Of a DNA stretch of 64,000 bases, positions 9,613 through 17,849 are shown piece after piece (position 1 is the stretch's first letter; every line of letters starts with the position of its first letter). The position numbers were made by a program, and so were the translations under genes. The notes below the pieces were generated by a model. The model made no database searches. It was not told the origin of the DNA and saw only the letters and a list, made by a program, of their open reading frames with translations. This stretch comes from Ruegeria sp. Ofav3-42 (GTDB taxonomy: Bacteria; Pseudomonadota; Alphaproteobacteria; Rhodobacterales; Rhodobacteraceae). The stretch is taken from positions 186,001-250,000 of the forward strand of contig NZ_JAKRGB010000003.1 of the NCBI RefSeq assembly GCF_022347725.1, written 5' to 3'.

Positions 9613-11013
9613 ATGGCGACCCAAAAGCTCTATGCTGGCGCGAAACTGCGCGAAATGCGCACGCGTCTGACGCTGACCCAAAAGGAATTCGCCGCCAAAC
9701 TGGGCGTATCGCTGCCCTATCTGAACCAGATGGAGAACAACAACCGGCCGATCTCGACCACGGTTGTTCTGGCGCTGGCTCAGGAATTCGGCATGGACGT
9801 GACCGAGTTGAGTACAGGTGACAGCGAGCGGCTGGTCTCGGACATGCGCGAAGCGCTGGCTGACCCGGTCTTTGATGACGCCACCCCACCGCTTGCCGAT
9901 CTGCGCCTGACGGCCTCGAACGCGCCGGCGCTGGCACGGGCTTTCATTGCGCTGCACAGAACCTACCGCCAGACGCACGAGCGGCTGGCGTCGCTGGACG
10001 AGGCGCTGGGACGCGAAGACGCGCAAATCCAGGCCAGTCCCTGGGAAGAAGTACGAGACTTTTTCCATTACTGCGACAACTACATAGATGCGGTAGATCG
10101 CGCGGCCGAGCGGTTCGCAAACCGTGCTCAGGATGATGGCGGCATACGCACCGCCGCCATGGACAGCCTCGCCGAACGCGGGATCAGGGTACAGTTTTTG
10201 GATATCGAAGAAACCCGGAAATACGACCCCGACAGCAAGACACTGCTGCTTTCTTCTCGGATCGCTCCGCAGACCCAGGTTTTTCAATTGTTGCTGCAGG
10301 TCGCCCTGATCAGTCAGGACAAGTTGCTTGAGGCGACACTGGATTTCGCCAAGTTTCAAAGCGACGAGGCGCGCGCGATTGCCAAGATTGGGCTTGCAAA
10401 CTACTTCGCTGGGGCGTCGCTGATGCCCTACGCCGAATTTCTGGCTGCGGCACAGGAATACCGCCACGATCTGGAACTTCTCAGCAACCGTTTTGGAGCG
10501 TCGATCGAGCAGGTGGCGCACCGGCTGTCGACGTTGCAACGCCCCGGCGCAAAGGGCATTCCCTTTTTCTTTGTGCGTGTGGATCAAGCCGGGACCATCA
10601 CCAAAAGGCACTCGGCCACGCGGCTGCAATTTGCCCGGTTCGGAGGTGCCTGCCCCCTGTGGAACGTGCATCGCGCCTTTGAAACACCCGGCCATTTCCT
10701 GCGGCAACTGGCGGAAACACCCGACGGAGTACAGTACATTTCCCTGGCGCGGGATGTGTCGAAGTCCGGAGGCTCGTTCGGCGCCCCAGTTCGTCGCTAT
10801 GCCATTGCGCTAGGATGCGAAGTGCGCCACGCCGAGGCGCTGGTTTACGCTGATAACCTCGATTTCAACAACGCCAGCGCTTACGAGCCGATTGGCATAT
10901 CCTGCCGCATCTGCGAGCGGCAGAATTGCCACCAACGCTCGGTCCCGCCATTGGAACGACGTCTGACAATCAACGCCCATACCCGGGGCACCCTGCCTTA
11001 CGAAGTGACCTGA
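9613..11013 (+). CDS. pccR: ScfR-family regulator of propionyl-CoA assimilation (PccR-like)
   Basis: This 466-residue regulator has an N-terminal XRE helix-turn-helix (GAKLREMRTRLTLTQKEFAA, LPYLNQMENNNRPIS) and a long C-terminal domain of the short-chain fatty acyl-CoA regulator family, ending with a cysteine cluster (CRICERQNCHQRSVPP) typical of DUF2083. In Rhodobacter sphaeroides the homologue PccR controls pccB and itself. The ATG at 9613 begins MATQKLYAGAKL; an in-frame TTG 15 bases earlier lies inside an operator box and is less likely. TTTGCAAA boxes before this gene and before pccB fit PccR control of this locus. Confidence 0.87.
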   Translation: MATQKLYAGAKLREMRTRLTLTQKEFAAKLGVSLPYLNQMENNNRPISTTVVLALAQEFGMDVTELSTGDSERLVSDMREALADPVFDDATPPLADLRLTASNAPALARAFIALHRTYRQTHERLASLDEALGREDAQIQASPWEEVRDFFHYCDNYIDAVDRAAERFANRAQDDGGIRTAAMDSLAERGIRVQFLDIEETRKYDPDSKTLLLSSRIAPQTQVFQLLLQVALISQDKLLEATLDFAKFQSDEARAIAKIGLANYFAGASLMPYAEFLAAAQEYRHDLELLSNRFGASIEQVAHRLSTLQRPGAKGIPFFFVRVDQAGTITKRHSATRLQFARFGGACPLWNVHRAFETPGHFLRQLAETPDGVQYISLARDVSKSGGSFGAPVRRYAIALGCEVRHAEALVYADNLDFNNASAYEPIGISCRICERQNCHQRSVPPLERRLTINAHTRGTLPYEVT

Positions 11014-11014
11014 T

Positions 11015-11046
11015 CTTCACCTGGCTTGAAAATACCTCGGGGGAGG
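11015..11046 (-). repeat. post-stop repeat element, copy 1
   Basis: Read after the pccR stop, this segment runs CTTCACCTGGCTTGAAAATA then CCTCGGGGGAGG. Related segments follow the stop of betC (13111-13143) and of the amidase gene (43250-43277). Orientation relative to the stop is the same in all three. Confidence 0.6.
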
Positions 11047-11078
11047 CGCGGCTTGCCGCGACGGGGGCAGAGCCCCCG
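11047..11078. terminator. two tandem GC hairpins between convergent genes
   Basis: CGCGGC-tt-GCCGCG (11047-11060) is followed at once by CGGGGGC-aga-GCCCCCG (11062-11078). They lie between the stops of pccR and the ydcH-like gene. There is no T-run; the place between convergent genes suggests two-way termination. Confidence 0.5.
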
Positions 11079-11085
11079 CGCCATC

Positions 11086-11325
11086 TCAGGCCTTAGACAA
11101 AATCGCCCAGATTTCGTCCTTGAGCGCCGCGCGCTTTTTGCGCAGGTCCGTTTCTGCGAGATCATCCATCGGCTCGACATTAGTTTCGGCCCGATGAACT
11201 TCGCGATTCACCTCATGATATTCATCCGCCAGCCGTGCGAAATGCGCATCCGATTGCTTGAGCTGGCTCATCAGCTCAACCTTGTCCGGAAACTCTTCGG
11301 CCAGTTCATGCGGGGTGTGGGACAT
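11086..11325 (-). CDS. YdcH family protein (DUF465)
   Basis: This 79-residue protein matches the small YdcH/DUF465 family: MSHTPHELAEEFPDKVELMS, a helical middle (SDAHFARLADEYHEVNREVHRAE) and a C-terminal LRKKRAALKDEIWAIL. These are short helical hairpin proteins of unknown function, common in proteobacteria and cytoplasmic. It starts with a good AGGAGCG-type site. It follows the betA operon on the same strand but is about 90 bases from betA and probably has its own promoter. Confidence 0.88.
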   Translation of the reverse strand: MSHTPHELAEEFPDKVELMSQLKQSDAHFARLADEYHEVNREVHRAETNVEPMDDLAETDLRKKRAALKDEIWAILSKA

Positions 11326-11416
11326 TCCTGTTCGCTCCTGAAAATATGTCGGTACGATTCAAGTCTATTAGCCCCGGCCCCGCTCAGCTTTGACGCGGAT
11401 CAATTCATGCCATTAA

Positions 11417-13075
11417 TCACCGCTGTGCAACTGCCCATTGCGGATTAATCCACGGCCGGTCATTGGCGGCAGGCAATGCATCCTTACCCAACAGATGGTC
11501 TGACATCTTCTCGCCCACCATGATCGACGGTGCGTTCAGGTTGCCATTGGTGATCTGGGGGAAGATCGAGCTGTCGGCGACGCGCAGCCCATTCACTCCG
11601 ATCACACGCCCCTGTGGATCGACCACGGCGTTTTTGTCGTCGGCGCGGCCCATGCGGCAGGTTCCGCAAGGGTGATAGGCACTTTCCGCATGCTCTGCGA
11701 TAAAGGCATTCAACTCTTCGTCCGACTGCACATCCGAACCTGGCTGGATTTCTTTACCAGAGTAGGGTTTGAAGGCGTCCTGCCCGAAGATCTCGCGGGT
11801 CAGGCGAATACAGGTGCGGAAATCTTCCCAATCCTCTTCGTGGCTCATGTAATTGAACTTGATCACCGGTGCATCTTCGACCTTCGCAGACCGGAGGGTG
11901 ACTGCACCGCGTGAGGGCGAGCGCATCGGCCCGACATGCGCCTGGAACCCATGCCCCTCTGCCGCCGCCTGACCGTCATAGCGAACAGCAATAGGCAGGA
12001 AGTGATACTGAATGTCCGGGTATTCGACACCCGGCTTGGATCGGATGAAGGCCGCACTTTCGAACTGGTTCGACGCGCCTAGGCCGGTTTTTGTGAACAG
12101 CCACTGTGCCCCGATCAGGCCTTTGCTGATCAGGTTCCAATGCTTGTACAGCGTGATCGGCTGCAAGGATGCTTGCTGAATGTACAGTTCCAAGTGGTCC
12201 TGCAGGTTCGCACCCACCCCCGGGCGATCGGCAACAACCTCGATCCCGTGCTCTGCAAGATGCGCTGCGGGTCCGATGCCCGATAACATCAGCAGTTTGG
12301 GTGAGTTGATTGAGGACGCCGCCAGAACTACTTCGCGTCGGGCACGGATGACCTCTTTCTTGCCGCCACGGATCAACTCAACCCCGGTCGCGCGACCATT
12401 TTCCAAAACGACCCGAGTTGCCAGTCCGCGCACAATATCGCAATTCTCACGCTTGAGCGCGGGCTTCAGGTACGCATTCGCCGCGGACCAGCGCCGTCCT
12501 TTCCAGACGGTTTGCTCCATCGGACCGAAGCCCTCTTGCTTTTCACCATTATAGTCGCCGGTAACTTCGTAACCCGCCTGCTGGCCTGCATCGACAAAGG
12601 CCTTAAACAGCGGGTTTTCACGTGGACCGCGAGAGACGTGCAGCGGACCATCTGTGCCACGCCATGTCGGATCGCCACCATGGCCGCCGTCATGCCATGT
12701 CTCCATACGTTTGTAGTACGGCAGCACATCTGCATAGGACCAGCCATCGGCGCCCATCTCTGCCCAGGTGTCAAAATCACGCGCATGACCGCGGACATAG
12801 ACCATGCCGTTGATCGACGACGAACCGCCAATGACTTTCCCACGTGGGCAAGCCAGTTGACGGTTGTTCAGATGCGGTTCGGGCTCGGACCGATAGCCCC
12901 AGTCATACATCGGCATGTTCATCGGATAGCTCAGTGCCGCCGGCATCTGGATGAACGGCCCGGCATCGGTGCCGCCATGTTCGATAACCAGAACCGAGGC
13001 CCCGGCCTCGCTCAGTCGATAAGCCATCGCGCATCCTGCGGATCCTGCGCCTACGATGACGAAATCTGCTTCCAT
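11417..13075 (-). CDS. betA: choline dehydrogenase (GMC oxidoreductase)
   Basis: This 552-residue FAD enzyme oxidises choline to betaine aldehyde at the inner membrane face. The N-terminal nucleotide fold is [16 protein letters not shown] (residues 6-21), the GMC signature [18 protein letters not shown] is at 79-96, and the catalytic histidine is in [13 protein letters not shown] (His468) with the partner stretch TNGNLNAPS near 509. Length is as expected for BetA. It lies 73 bases after betC, with a repeat element in between, and is presumably in the BetI-controlled operon. The betB aldehyde dehydrogenase usually found with it is not in the window. Confidence 0.93.
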   Translation of the reverse strand: MEADFVIVGAGSAGCAMAYRLSEAGASVLVIEHGGTDAGPFIQMPAALSYPMNMPMYDWGYRSEPEPHLNNRQLACPRGKVIGGSSSINGMVYVRGHARDFDTWAEMGADGWSYADVLPYYKRMETWHDGGHGGDPTWRGTDGPLHVSRGPRENPLFKAFVDAGQQAGYEVTGDYNGEKQEGFGPMEQTVWKGRRWSAANAYLKPALKRENCDIVRGLATRVVLENGRATGVELIRGGKKEVIRARREVVLAASSINSPKLLMLSGIGPAAHLAEHGIEVVADRPGVGANLQDHLELYIQQASLQPITLYKHWNLISKGLIGAQWLFTKTGLGASNQFESAAFIRSKPGVEYPDIQYHFLPIAVRYDGQAAAEGHGFQAHVGPMRSPSRGAVTLRSAKVEDAPVIKFNYMSHEEDWEDFRTCIRLTREIFGQDAFKPYSGKEIQPGSDVQSDEELNAFIAEHAESAYHPCGTCRMGRADDKNAVVDPQGRVIGVNGLRVADSSIFPQITNGNLNAPSIMVGEKMSDHLLGKDALPAANDRPWINPQWAVAQR

Positions 13076-13110
13076 TTTCAGGTCTCCATAACCCGCCGAG
13101 CCCGTTCAAG

Positions 13111-13143
13111 GCGCCTCCGGCGGGAGTATTTTCAAAAAGGTGC
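13111..13143 (+). repeat. post-stop repeat element, copy 2
   Basis: Reading from the betC stop on the minus strand, this has CCTTTTTGAAAATACTCCCG then CCGGAGGCGCC. It keeps the GAAAATAC core and the G+C arms seen after pccR and after the amidase gene, in the same orientation to the stop codon. Here it sits inside an operon, between betC and betA. Confidence 0.5.
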
Positions 13144-13148
13144 AGAGG

Positions 13149-14657
13149 TCACTCGCCGCGCGGGAAGCGGGCGTTTTCCTCTACGACATTCAGATCCATG
13201 TGGTTGCGCATGTAGCGCTCGGATGCCTTCTGCAGCGGCTGGTAGTCCCACGGGTAATAGCCACCTTGCCGCAGCGCTTCGTACACAACCCAACGGCGGG
13301 CTTGGCTGGCGCGGACGTCGGCATCGAACTGGTCCAGATCCCAGCGCGCCTCGGATTTGGCGCGCAGCGTCTCCAGCGTGCCTGCGTGATCAGGTTTGTC
13401 GGCGAGGTTTTCCAGCTCATGCGGGTCGGCCTCCAGGTCGTACAACTGATCGGGGTCCAATGCGCAGCGATTGTACTTCCATTTCCCATAGCGCAGCGAA
13501 ACCAGCGGCGCATACGAGGCCTCGGCTGCGTACTCCATCTTCACCGGAGCGGTCCGTTCAGTTCCATTGGCCAGCGGCACGAGGTCTTCACCATCGGTCC
13601 ATGGGGCGATCTCGGCCATATCAACTCCCGCCAGCGCACCAAGGGTCGGCGTAACGTCGATTGTTGAAACCGGTGTGTCGATACGACCTGCAGGCATGTC
13701 GGGCGCCGAGATCATCAGCGGCACGCGGGCCGAACCTTCGTAAAAGTTCATTTTGAACCACAGGCCACGTTCCCCCAGCATGTCGCCGTGATCCGAGACG
13801 AACATGATGATTGCCTCTTGCCGTGTGGTTTCCAGTACCTCGAGGATCTCGCCGATCTTGTCGTCCAGGTACGAGATGTTGGCAAAGTAAGCGCGTCGCG
13901 ATTTACGGACGTCTTCTTCGGTGATGTCGAAGCTGCGCCAGTCATTGGCGTCAAAGATACGCTTAGAGTGCGGGTCCTGATTGTCATAACCTAGGTCTGC
14001 AACCTCGGGCTGCAGATGTTCGCAGTCTTCGTACAGGTCCCAATACTTGCGGCGCGCCACGTAAGGATCATGCGGGTGGGTAAAGCTGACGGTGACGCAC
14101 CAAGGGCGGTCATCCTTGCCGCGCGCCAGATCGTACAGCTTGGCGGTAGCATTGTAGGCGACCTCGTCATCGTACTCCATCTGGTTCGAGATTTCGGCCA
14201 CGCCCGCACCCGTGACAGAGCCCATGTTGTGGTACCACCAGTCGATCCGTTCGCCCGGTTTGCGATAGTCCGGCGTCCAGCCGAAATCGGCCGGGTAGAT
14301 GTCGGTGGTCAGGCGATCCTCGAACCCGTGCAACTGGTCGGGGCCGACGAAATGCATCTTGCCAGACAGGCAGGTGTAGTAGCCCGCCCGGCGCAAGTGA
14401 TGCGCATAAGTGGGAATATCGCTGCGGAACTCGGCGGCGTTGTCATAAACACCTGTGCGCGAGGGCAACTGACCGGACATGAAGCTGGCCCGTCCCGGCG
14501 CGCAAAGCGGAGAGGCCGTGTATGCATTGGCAAACCGGGTTGACCGTTCCGCCAGCCTCTTCAGGTTAGGAGCGTGAAGCCAGTCAGCGGGACCGTCTGG
14601 AAAGAGGGTCCCGTTAAGCTGATCCACCATCAGGATCAGAATGTTCGGTTTTGTCAT
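13149..14657 (-). CDS. betC: choline-sulfatase
   Basis: This 502-residue sulfatase releases choline from choline-O-sulfate, feeding betA. It starts MTKPNILILMVDQLNG, where Asp12 belongs to the metal site, and carries the sulfatase signature LCAPGRASF with Cys52, the residue that is matured to formylglycine. Other family parts seen are SGKMHFVGPDQLHGF, MFVSDHGDMLGERGLWFKM and the C-terminal choline-sulfatase tail. There is no signal peptide, as usual for cytoplasmic BetC. The start codon overlaps the betI stop by 4 bases, so the two are translationally coupled. Confidence 0.94.
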   Translation of the reverse strand: MTKPNILILMVDQLNGTLFPDGPADWLHAPNLKRLAERSTRFANAYTASPLCAPGRASFMSGQLPSRTGVYDNAAEFRSDIPTYAHHLRRAGYYTCLSGKMHFVGPDQLHGFEDRLTTDIYPADFGWTPDYRKPGERIDWWYHNMGSVTGAGVAEISNQMEYDDEVAYNATAKLYDLARGKDDRPWCVTVSFTHPHDPYVARRKYWDLYEDCEHLQPEVADLGYDNQDPHSKRIFDANDWRSFDITEEDVRKSRRAYFANISYLDDKIGEILEVLETTRQEAIIMFVSDHGDMLGERGLWFKMNFYEGSARVPLMISAPDMPAGRIDTPVSTIDVTPTLGALAGVDMAEIAPWTDGEDLVPLANGTERTAPVKMEYAAEASYAPLVSLRYGKWKYNRCALDPDQLYDLEADPHELENLADKPDHAGTLETLRAKSEARWDLDQFDADVRASQARRWVVYEALRQGGYYPWDYQPLQKASERYMRNHMDLNVVEENARFPRGE

Positions 14658-15226
14658 TTTTCAGCCTCGAGCAGAGTGTTGAGGACACGCATTGCGTGGT
14701 TAACGGCCAGTTGTGGCTCTTCCGGTGCGCTGAGTGCGGCGCGGATATACAGCCCGTCGATCAGGGCAATCATGTTTTCGGCCGCCTCGACCGGGTCGCT
14801 CAGCAGCGGACGCAAGGCGTCGATGAGGTTTGACCGAATCCGCGCCTGATAGATTTGCCACAAACGCAAAGCGTCATCGTTGGTCTGCGACAACACGTAA
14901 AACGTCATCCACGCCGCAATGACATCCGGTGTAAAACAGGAGGGTGCAAAGCAGGCCCGGATAATCGCCTGAGCCCGTTCTTGCGGAGCGGCCTTTCTGA
15001 GTTCATCGCGGGCTTCGGCTGCGAAATCGGACAGGATACGGCGCATGGCGGCCAGGAAAATCTGATCCTTGCCGCCAAAGTAGTGATGCGCCAGCGCGCT
15101 GGACATACCGGCCCGTTTGGCGATCTGGCTTACGGTCACATCAAGGGATTTTTTCGACCCGAGTTCGGCGATCGTCGCTTTGACGATCGCGTCACGACGG
15201 ATTGGCTCCATTCCGAGTTTCGGCAT
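14654..15226 (-). CDS. betI: TetR-family repressor of choline metabolism
   Basis: This 190-residue repressor has the TetR helix-turn-helix at residues 8-55 (RRDAIVKATIAELG, SQIAKRAGMSSALAHHYFGG) and a BetI-type ligand domain with WMTFYVLSQTNDDALRLWQIYQ. BetI responds to choline and controls the bet genes. The ATG at 15226 follows GAGGGGATAGCG. It is first gene of betI-betC-betA. A palindrome with TTGAC and GTCAA arms lies about 47 bases before its start and is the likely operator. Confidence 0.94.
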   Translation of the reverse strand: MPKLGMEPIRRDAIVKATIAELGSKKSLDVTVSQIAKRAGMSSALAHHYFGGKDQIFLAAMRRILSDFAAEARDELRKAAPQERAQAIIRACFAPSCFTPDVIAAWMTFYVLSQTNDDALRLWQIYQARIRSNLIDALRPLLSDPVEAAENMIALIDGLYIRAALSAPEEPQLAVNHAMRVLNTLLEAEK

Positions 15227-15270
15227 CGCTATCCCCTCATTACGTATACTGAGAAAACGCTAAGGGGTTT

Positions 15271-15292
15271 TTATTGACTCGTCAATCAATAA
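15271..15292 (-). promoter_or_regulatory. probable BetI operator and -35 region
   Basis: ATTGAC-tc-GTCAAT (15273-15286) is a perfect inverted repeat, widened by TTATTGA and TCAATAA-like flanks. On the minus strand it overlaps TTGACG, a fair -35 box, with a weak -10 candidate 17 bases on. It resembles known BetI sites in sequence type and place; binding is inferred. Confidence 0.6.
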
Positions 15293-15314
15293 CGTTTTTA
15301 ACCATCCGAGACAG

Positions 15315-16223
15315 CTAAAGTTTGGGCGCGATACTGGGGGTCGTCAAGCTGCTGCGGTTCAGAACCGCCTCACGCCAGGCGATAAAACTGACAGCAATCA
15401 GAATCACAGAACCCCCTGCAACGACCCAGACGTCGATGCCTTCATGGAAGACCAGCGCCCCAAGCAGTGTGGCCCAGATCAACTGCAGAAACGTTACGGG
15501 TTGCGTGACCGCTACCGGAGCAGCTTTCAGCGCCAGCGTCATGAAGTAATGGCCCGCAGTGGCAAAGCTGGCCACCAGAACCAGCACACCAAGGTCGCGC
15601 AGACTTGGTGGCGTCCAAACGGCAATCGCAAAAGGGATCAGCGCCACGGTCACCCAGATCGACATGTGGGCCACGACGACCGAAGGCGGAAGGTCGCGAA
15701 CAAGGACCTTGGCAATCAGGTATGACCCACCCAATGTCAGAGCTGCCCCCAACATGGTGATATGGCCTGGCGAAATTTCACGAAACCCGGGGCGAAGGAT
15801 GATCAAGACACCGACCAGCGCCACACAGATCGCTGCAATCCTGCGAATGGCCAGTTTTTCGCCCAGAAACAGCGCTGCTCCCAGAGTGACATAGACCGGC
15901 GTCATGTAGTTCATTGCCGTGACCTCGGCCAGCGGGATCTGCGTCATCGAAAAGAACCACAACATCACCGCAAAGGCGTGGACGAACCCGCGCGTTCCGA
16001 GCAGGACTATGTGCCTGCGCGTCAGATGGGTCGCAAGCACCAGACGCAATGCCGGCAACAGAAAGATCAACCCGATTGCAAACCGTAGGAACGCAGCTTG
16101 AATTGGGTCCATCGTAGCCCCAAGCGATTTTACCAGAGCGGTCATGACCACGAAGGACAAGCCAGCGGTGAACATCCAGAGCATGCCCGCCACGGGGCGA
16201 GGTTGGGAGGCTAAAGTTGTCAT
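15315..16223 (-). CDS. EamA/DMT-family exporter
   Basis: This 302-residue inner membrane protein has two EamA repeats and about ten membrane segments, for example GMLWMFTAGLSFVVMTALVK, AEVTAMNYMTPVYVTLGAAL and QPVTFLQLIWATLLGALVF. Such drug/metabolite transporters move amino acids, osmolytes or other small molecules; the substrate is unknown. The ATG at 16223 was preferred over a TTG 36 bases upstream; neither has a strong ribosome site. It is 40 bases after argO on the same strand, and a shared transcript is possible. Confidence 0.85.
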   Translation of the reverse strand: MTTLASQPRPVAGMLWMFTAGLSFVVMTALVKSLGATMDPIQAAFLRFAIGLIFLLPALRLVLATHLTRRHIVLLGTRGFVHAFAVMLWFFSMTQIPLAEVTAMNYMTPVYVTLGAALFLGEKLAIRRIAAICVALVGVLIILRPGFREISPGHITMLGAALTLGGSYLIAKVLVRDLPPSVVVAHMSIWVTVALIPFAIAVWTPPSLRDLGVLVLVASFATAGHYFMTLALKAAPVAVTQPVTFLQLIWATLLGALVFHEGIDVWVVAGGSVILIAVSFIAWREAVLNRSSLTTPSIAPKL

Positions 16224-16263
16224 GTTAACGGTAGAACACCGAAAGCCTGGAAGAGGCAACCCG

Positions 16264-16863
16264 TCACATCAACACAAGTTTGGCAGCAATTGCCAACATG
16301 ACCAAACCAATAAGAATATCCAACACTTGCCATGCTCTTGGTCGCGCAAAAATCGGCGAAAGAACGCCAGCCCCGTAACCAAGTGAAAAGAAAAAGACAA
16401 AGCTTGAGGTCATGGCGCCCAATGCAAATGCCATACGGTCATCATACTGCGCCGAGATCGACCCGATCAGAACAACCGTATCCAGATATACATGCGGATT
16501 GAGCCAGGTGAACGCGAGTACGGTCAGCAGAACCGGTTTCAGGTTGGTGCGGCTGGCCTCACCGATCTCCATCACCGCGCCGCCGCGCCAGGCCGAGTTC
16601 AGGCTGCGCAGCCCGTACCATGTCAGGAAAATCGCGCCGCCATAACGCATGACCGTCTCGAACCACGGCAAGGCGTGCGCCAGCGTTCCAAACCCGGCCA
16701 CCCCTGCCGCGATCAGGATGGCATCCGATACCGCACAGGTGAGACACAAGGGAAATACATGCTCACGCCGCAGTCCCTGACGCAAGACAAACGCGTTTTG
16801 TGCGCCAATGGCGAGGATAAGGCTGAAACCAAGCGCGAAACCGGCGATCAGAGATGTGGACAT
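16264..16863 (-). CDS. argO: LysE/ArgO-type amino acid exporter
   Basis: This 199-residue exporter has the LysE family N-terminus GFALGFSLILAIGAQNAFVLRQGL and the later WLNPHVYLDTVVLIGSISAQ, with six expected membrane segments. Members export basic amino acids such as arginine or lysine. The ATG at 16863 follows GCAGGAGG, a strong site, so an upstream extension was rejected. A divergent ArgP-like LysR gene lies next door, the normal arrangement for argO/lysE and its activator. Confidence 0.88.
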   Translation of the reverse strand: MSTSLIAGFALGFSLILAIGAQNAFVLRQGLRREHVFPLCLTCAVSDAILIAAGVAGFGTLAHALPWFETVMRYGGAIFLTWYGLRSLNSAWRGGAVMEIGEASRTNLKPVLLTVLAFTWLNPHVYLDTVVLIGSISAQYDDRMAFALGAMTSSFVFFFSLGYGAGVLSPIFARPRAWQVLDILIGLVMLAIAAKLVLM

Positions 16864-16910
16864 GTAGCCTCCTGCGTTCTGAAGCATTGACTACGCGCCC
16901 GGCGGCCATC

Positions 16911-16940
16911 TATCAAATTAAAGATGTTTATCAGAATTAA
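16911..16940. promoter_or_regulatory. direct repeats in the argO-argP intergenic region
   Basis: TATCAAATTAA (16911-16921) and TATCAGAATTAA (16929-16940) are near-identical AT-rich direct repeats 18 bases apart, in the divergent promoter of argO and argP. This place and spacing suit ArgP binding; it is inferred. Confidence 0.4.
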
Positions 16941-16949
16941 GCTAGGCTA

Positions 16950-17840
16950 ATGCTACTGGACCCCAACCACCTGTCCGCGCTGTCCGCCATTTTGCGCCAT
17001 GGTAGTTTTGACGCTGCCGCATCTGAACTATCGGTGACGCCATCGGCTATTTCACAGCGGATCAAAGCGATTGAGGACCGCGTGGGTGCGGCCCTGATAA
17101 ATCGGGGAACACCCTGCACGGCCACTCCGATGGGTTTACGTATCGCGCAGCATGCCGAGGATATTGGGCTGCTTGAGGCGGAATTGGCCCGCGAACTGAC
17201 AATGGATCAGACGAGCGGCCCAGCACGTGTACGCATCGCGGTTCCAGCCGACGTCCTGGCGACGTGGTTCATCAACGCAATGTCGCAGGTCGACGGCCTG
17301 CTGTTCGATCTGGTCGTCGACGATCAGGACCACTCGGCAGAATGGCTGCGACGCGGCGAGGTCAGCGCCGCCATCACAGTCGGAGGAGACACGATCCCTG
17401 GCGCCGACGCCTTCGCCCTTGGCGCCTTGCGGTATCTACCCACGGCCAACCCGGATTTCATGCGCAAGTGGTTTGTGGACGGCGTCAATGCCGACACATT
17501 GTCCCGCGCACCCTGCTTGACGTTCAACCGCAAAGACGGCCTGCAAAAAGCGTGGATAACTCGGCAAACAGGTCAACGCCTCTCACCGCCATCGCACTTT
17601 CTGCCTTCTTCGCAAGGGTTTGTTGAGGCCGCTATTTCCGGATTGGGATGGGGCATGAACCCAGTCGGCCTTGCGCAGGAAGCTTTGGAGAACGGCCGCT
17701 TATGCCCTGTGCTACCAAACGCTCCGCTGGACGTCAGGCTGACCTGGCAAGTCGGCCGGGTCCTGTCCACCGCACTTGCCCCGCTCACCGCCGCGGTCAG
17801 ACGCACTGCGGCGAAGGCCCTTCTTCCTGTCGACACCTGA
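16950..17840 (+). CDS. argP: LysR-family activator ArgP
   Basis: This 296-residue regulator has the LysR helix-turn-helix at about residues 5-62 (LSALSAILRHGSFDAAASEL, VTPSAISQRIKAIEDRVGAA) and a typical periplasmic-binding-like effector domain. The short first helix and the sequence SAISQRIKALE match the ArgP/LysG subgroup, which senses arginine or lysine and activates the exporter gene. It is divergent from argO by 86 bases with direct repeats between them. Confidence 0.87.
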   Translation: MLLDPNHLSALSAILRHGSFDAAASELSVTPSAISQRIKAIEDRVGAALINRGTPCTATPMGLRIAQHAEDIGLLEAELARELTMDQTSGPARVRIAVPADVLATWFINAMSQVDGLLFDLVVDDQDHSAEWLRRGEVSAAITVGGDTIPGADAFALGALRYLPTANPDFMRKWFVDGVNADTLSRAPCLTFNRKDGLQKAWITRQTGQRLSPPSHFLPSSQGFVEAAISGLGWGMNPVGLAQEALENGRLCPVLPNAPLDVRLTWQVGRVLSTALAPLTAAVRRTAAKALLPVDT

Positions 17841-17849
17841 GACGCCGGT

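Noticed and set aside
9151..10707. A long minus-strand frame opposite the exporter and pccR
   Set aside because: It spans the ends of two well-supported plus-strand genes and shows no motif.
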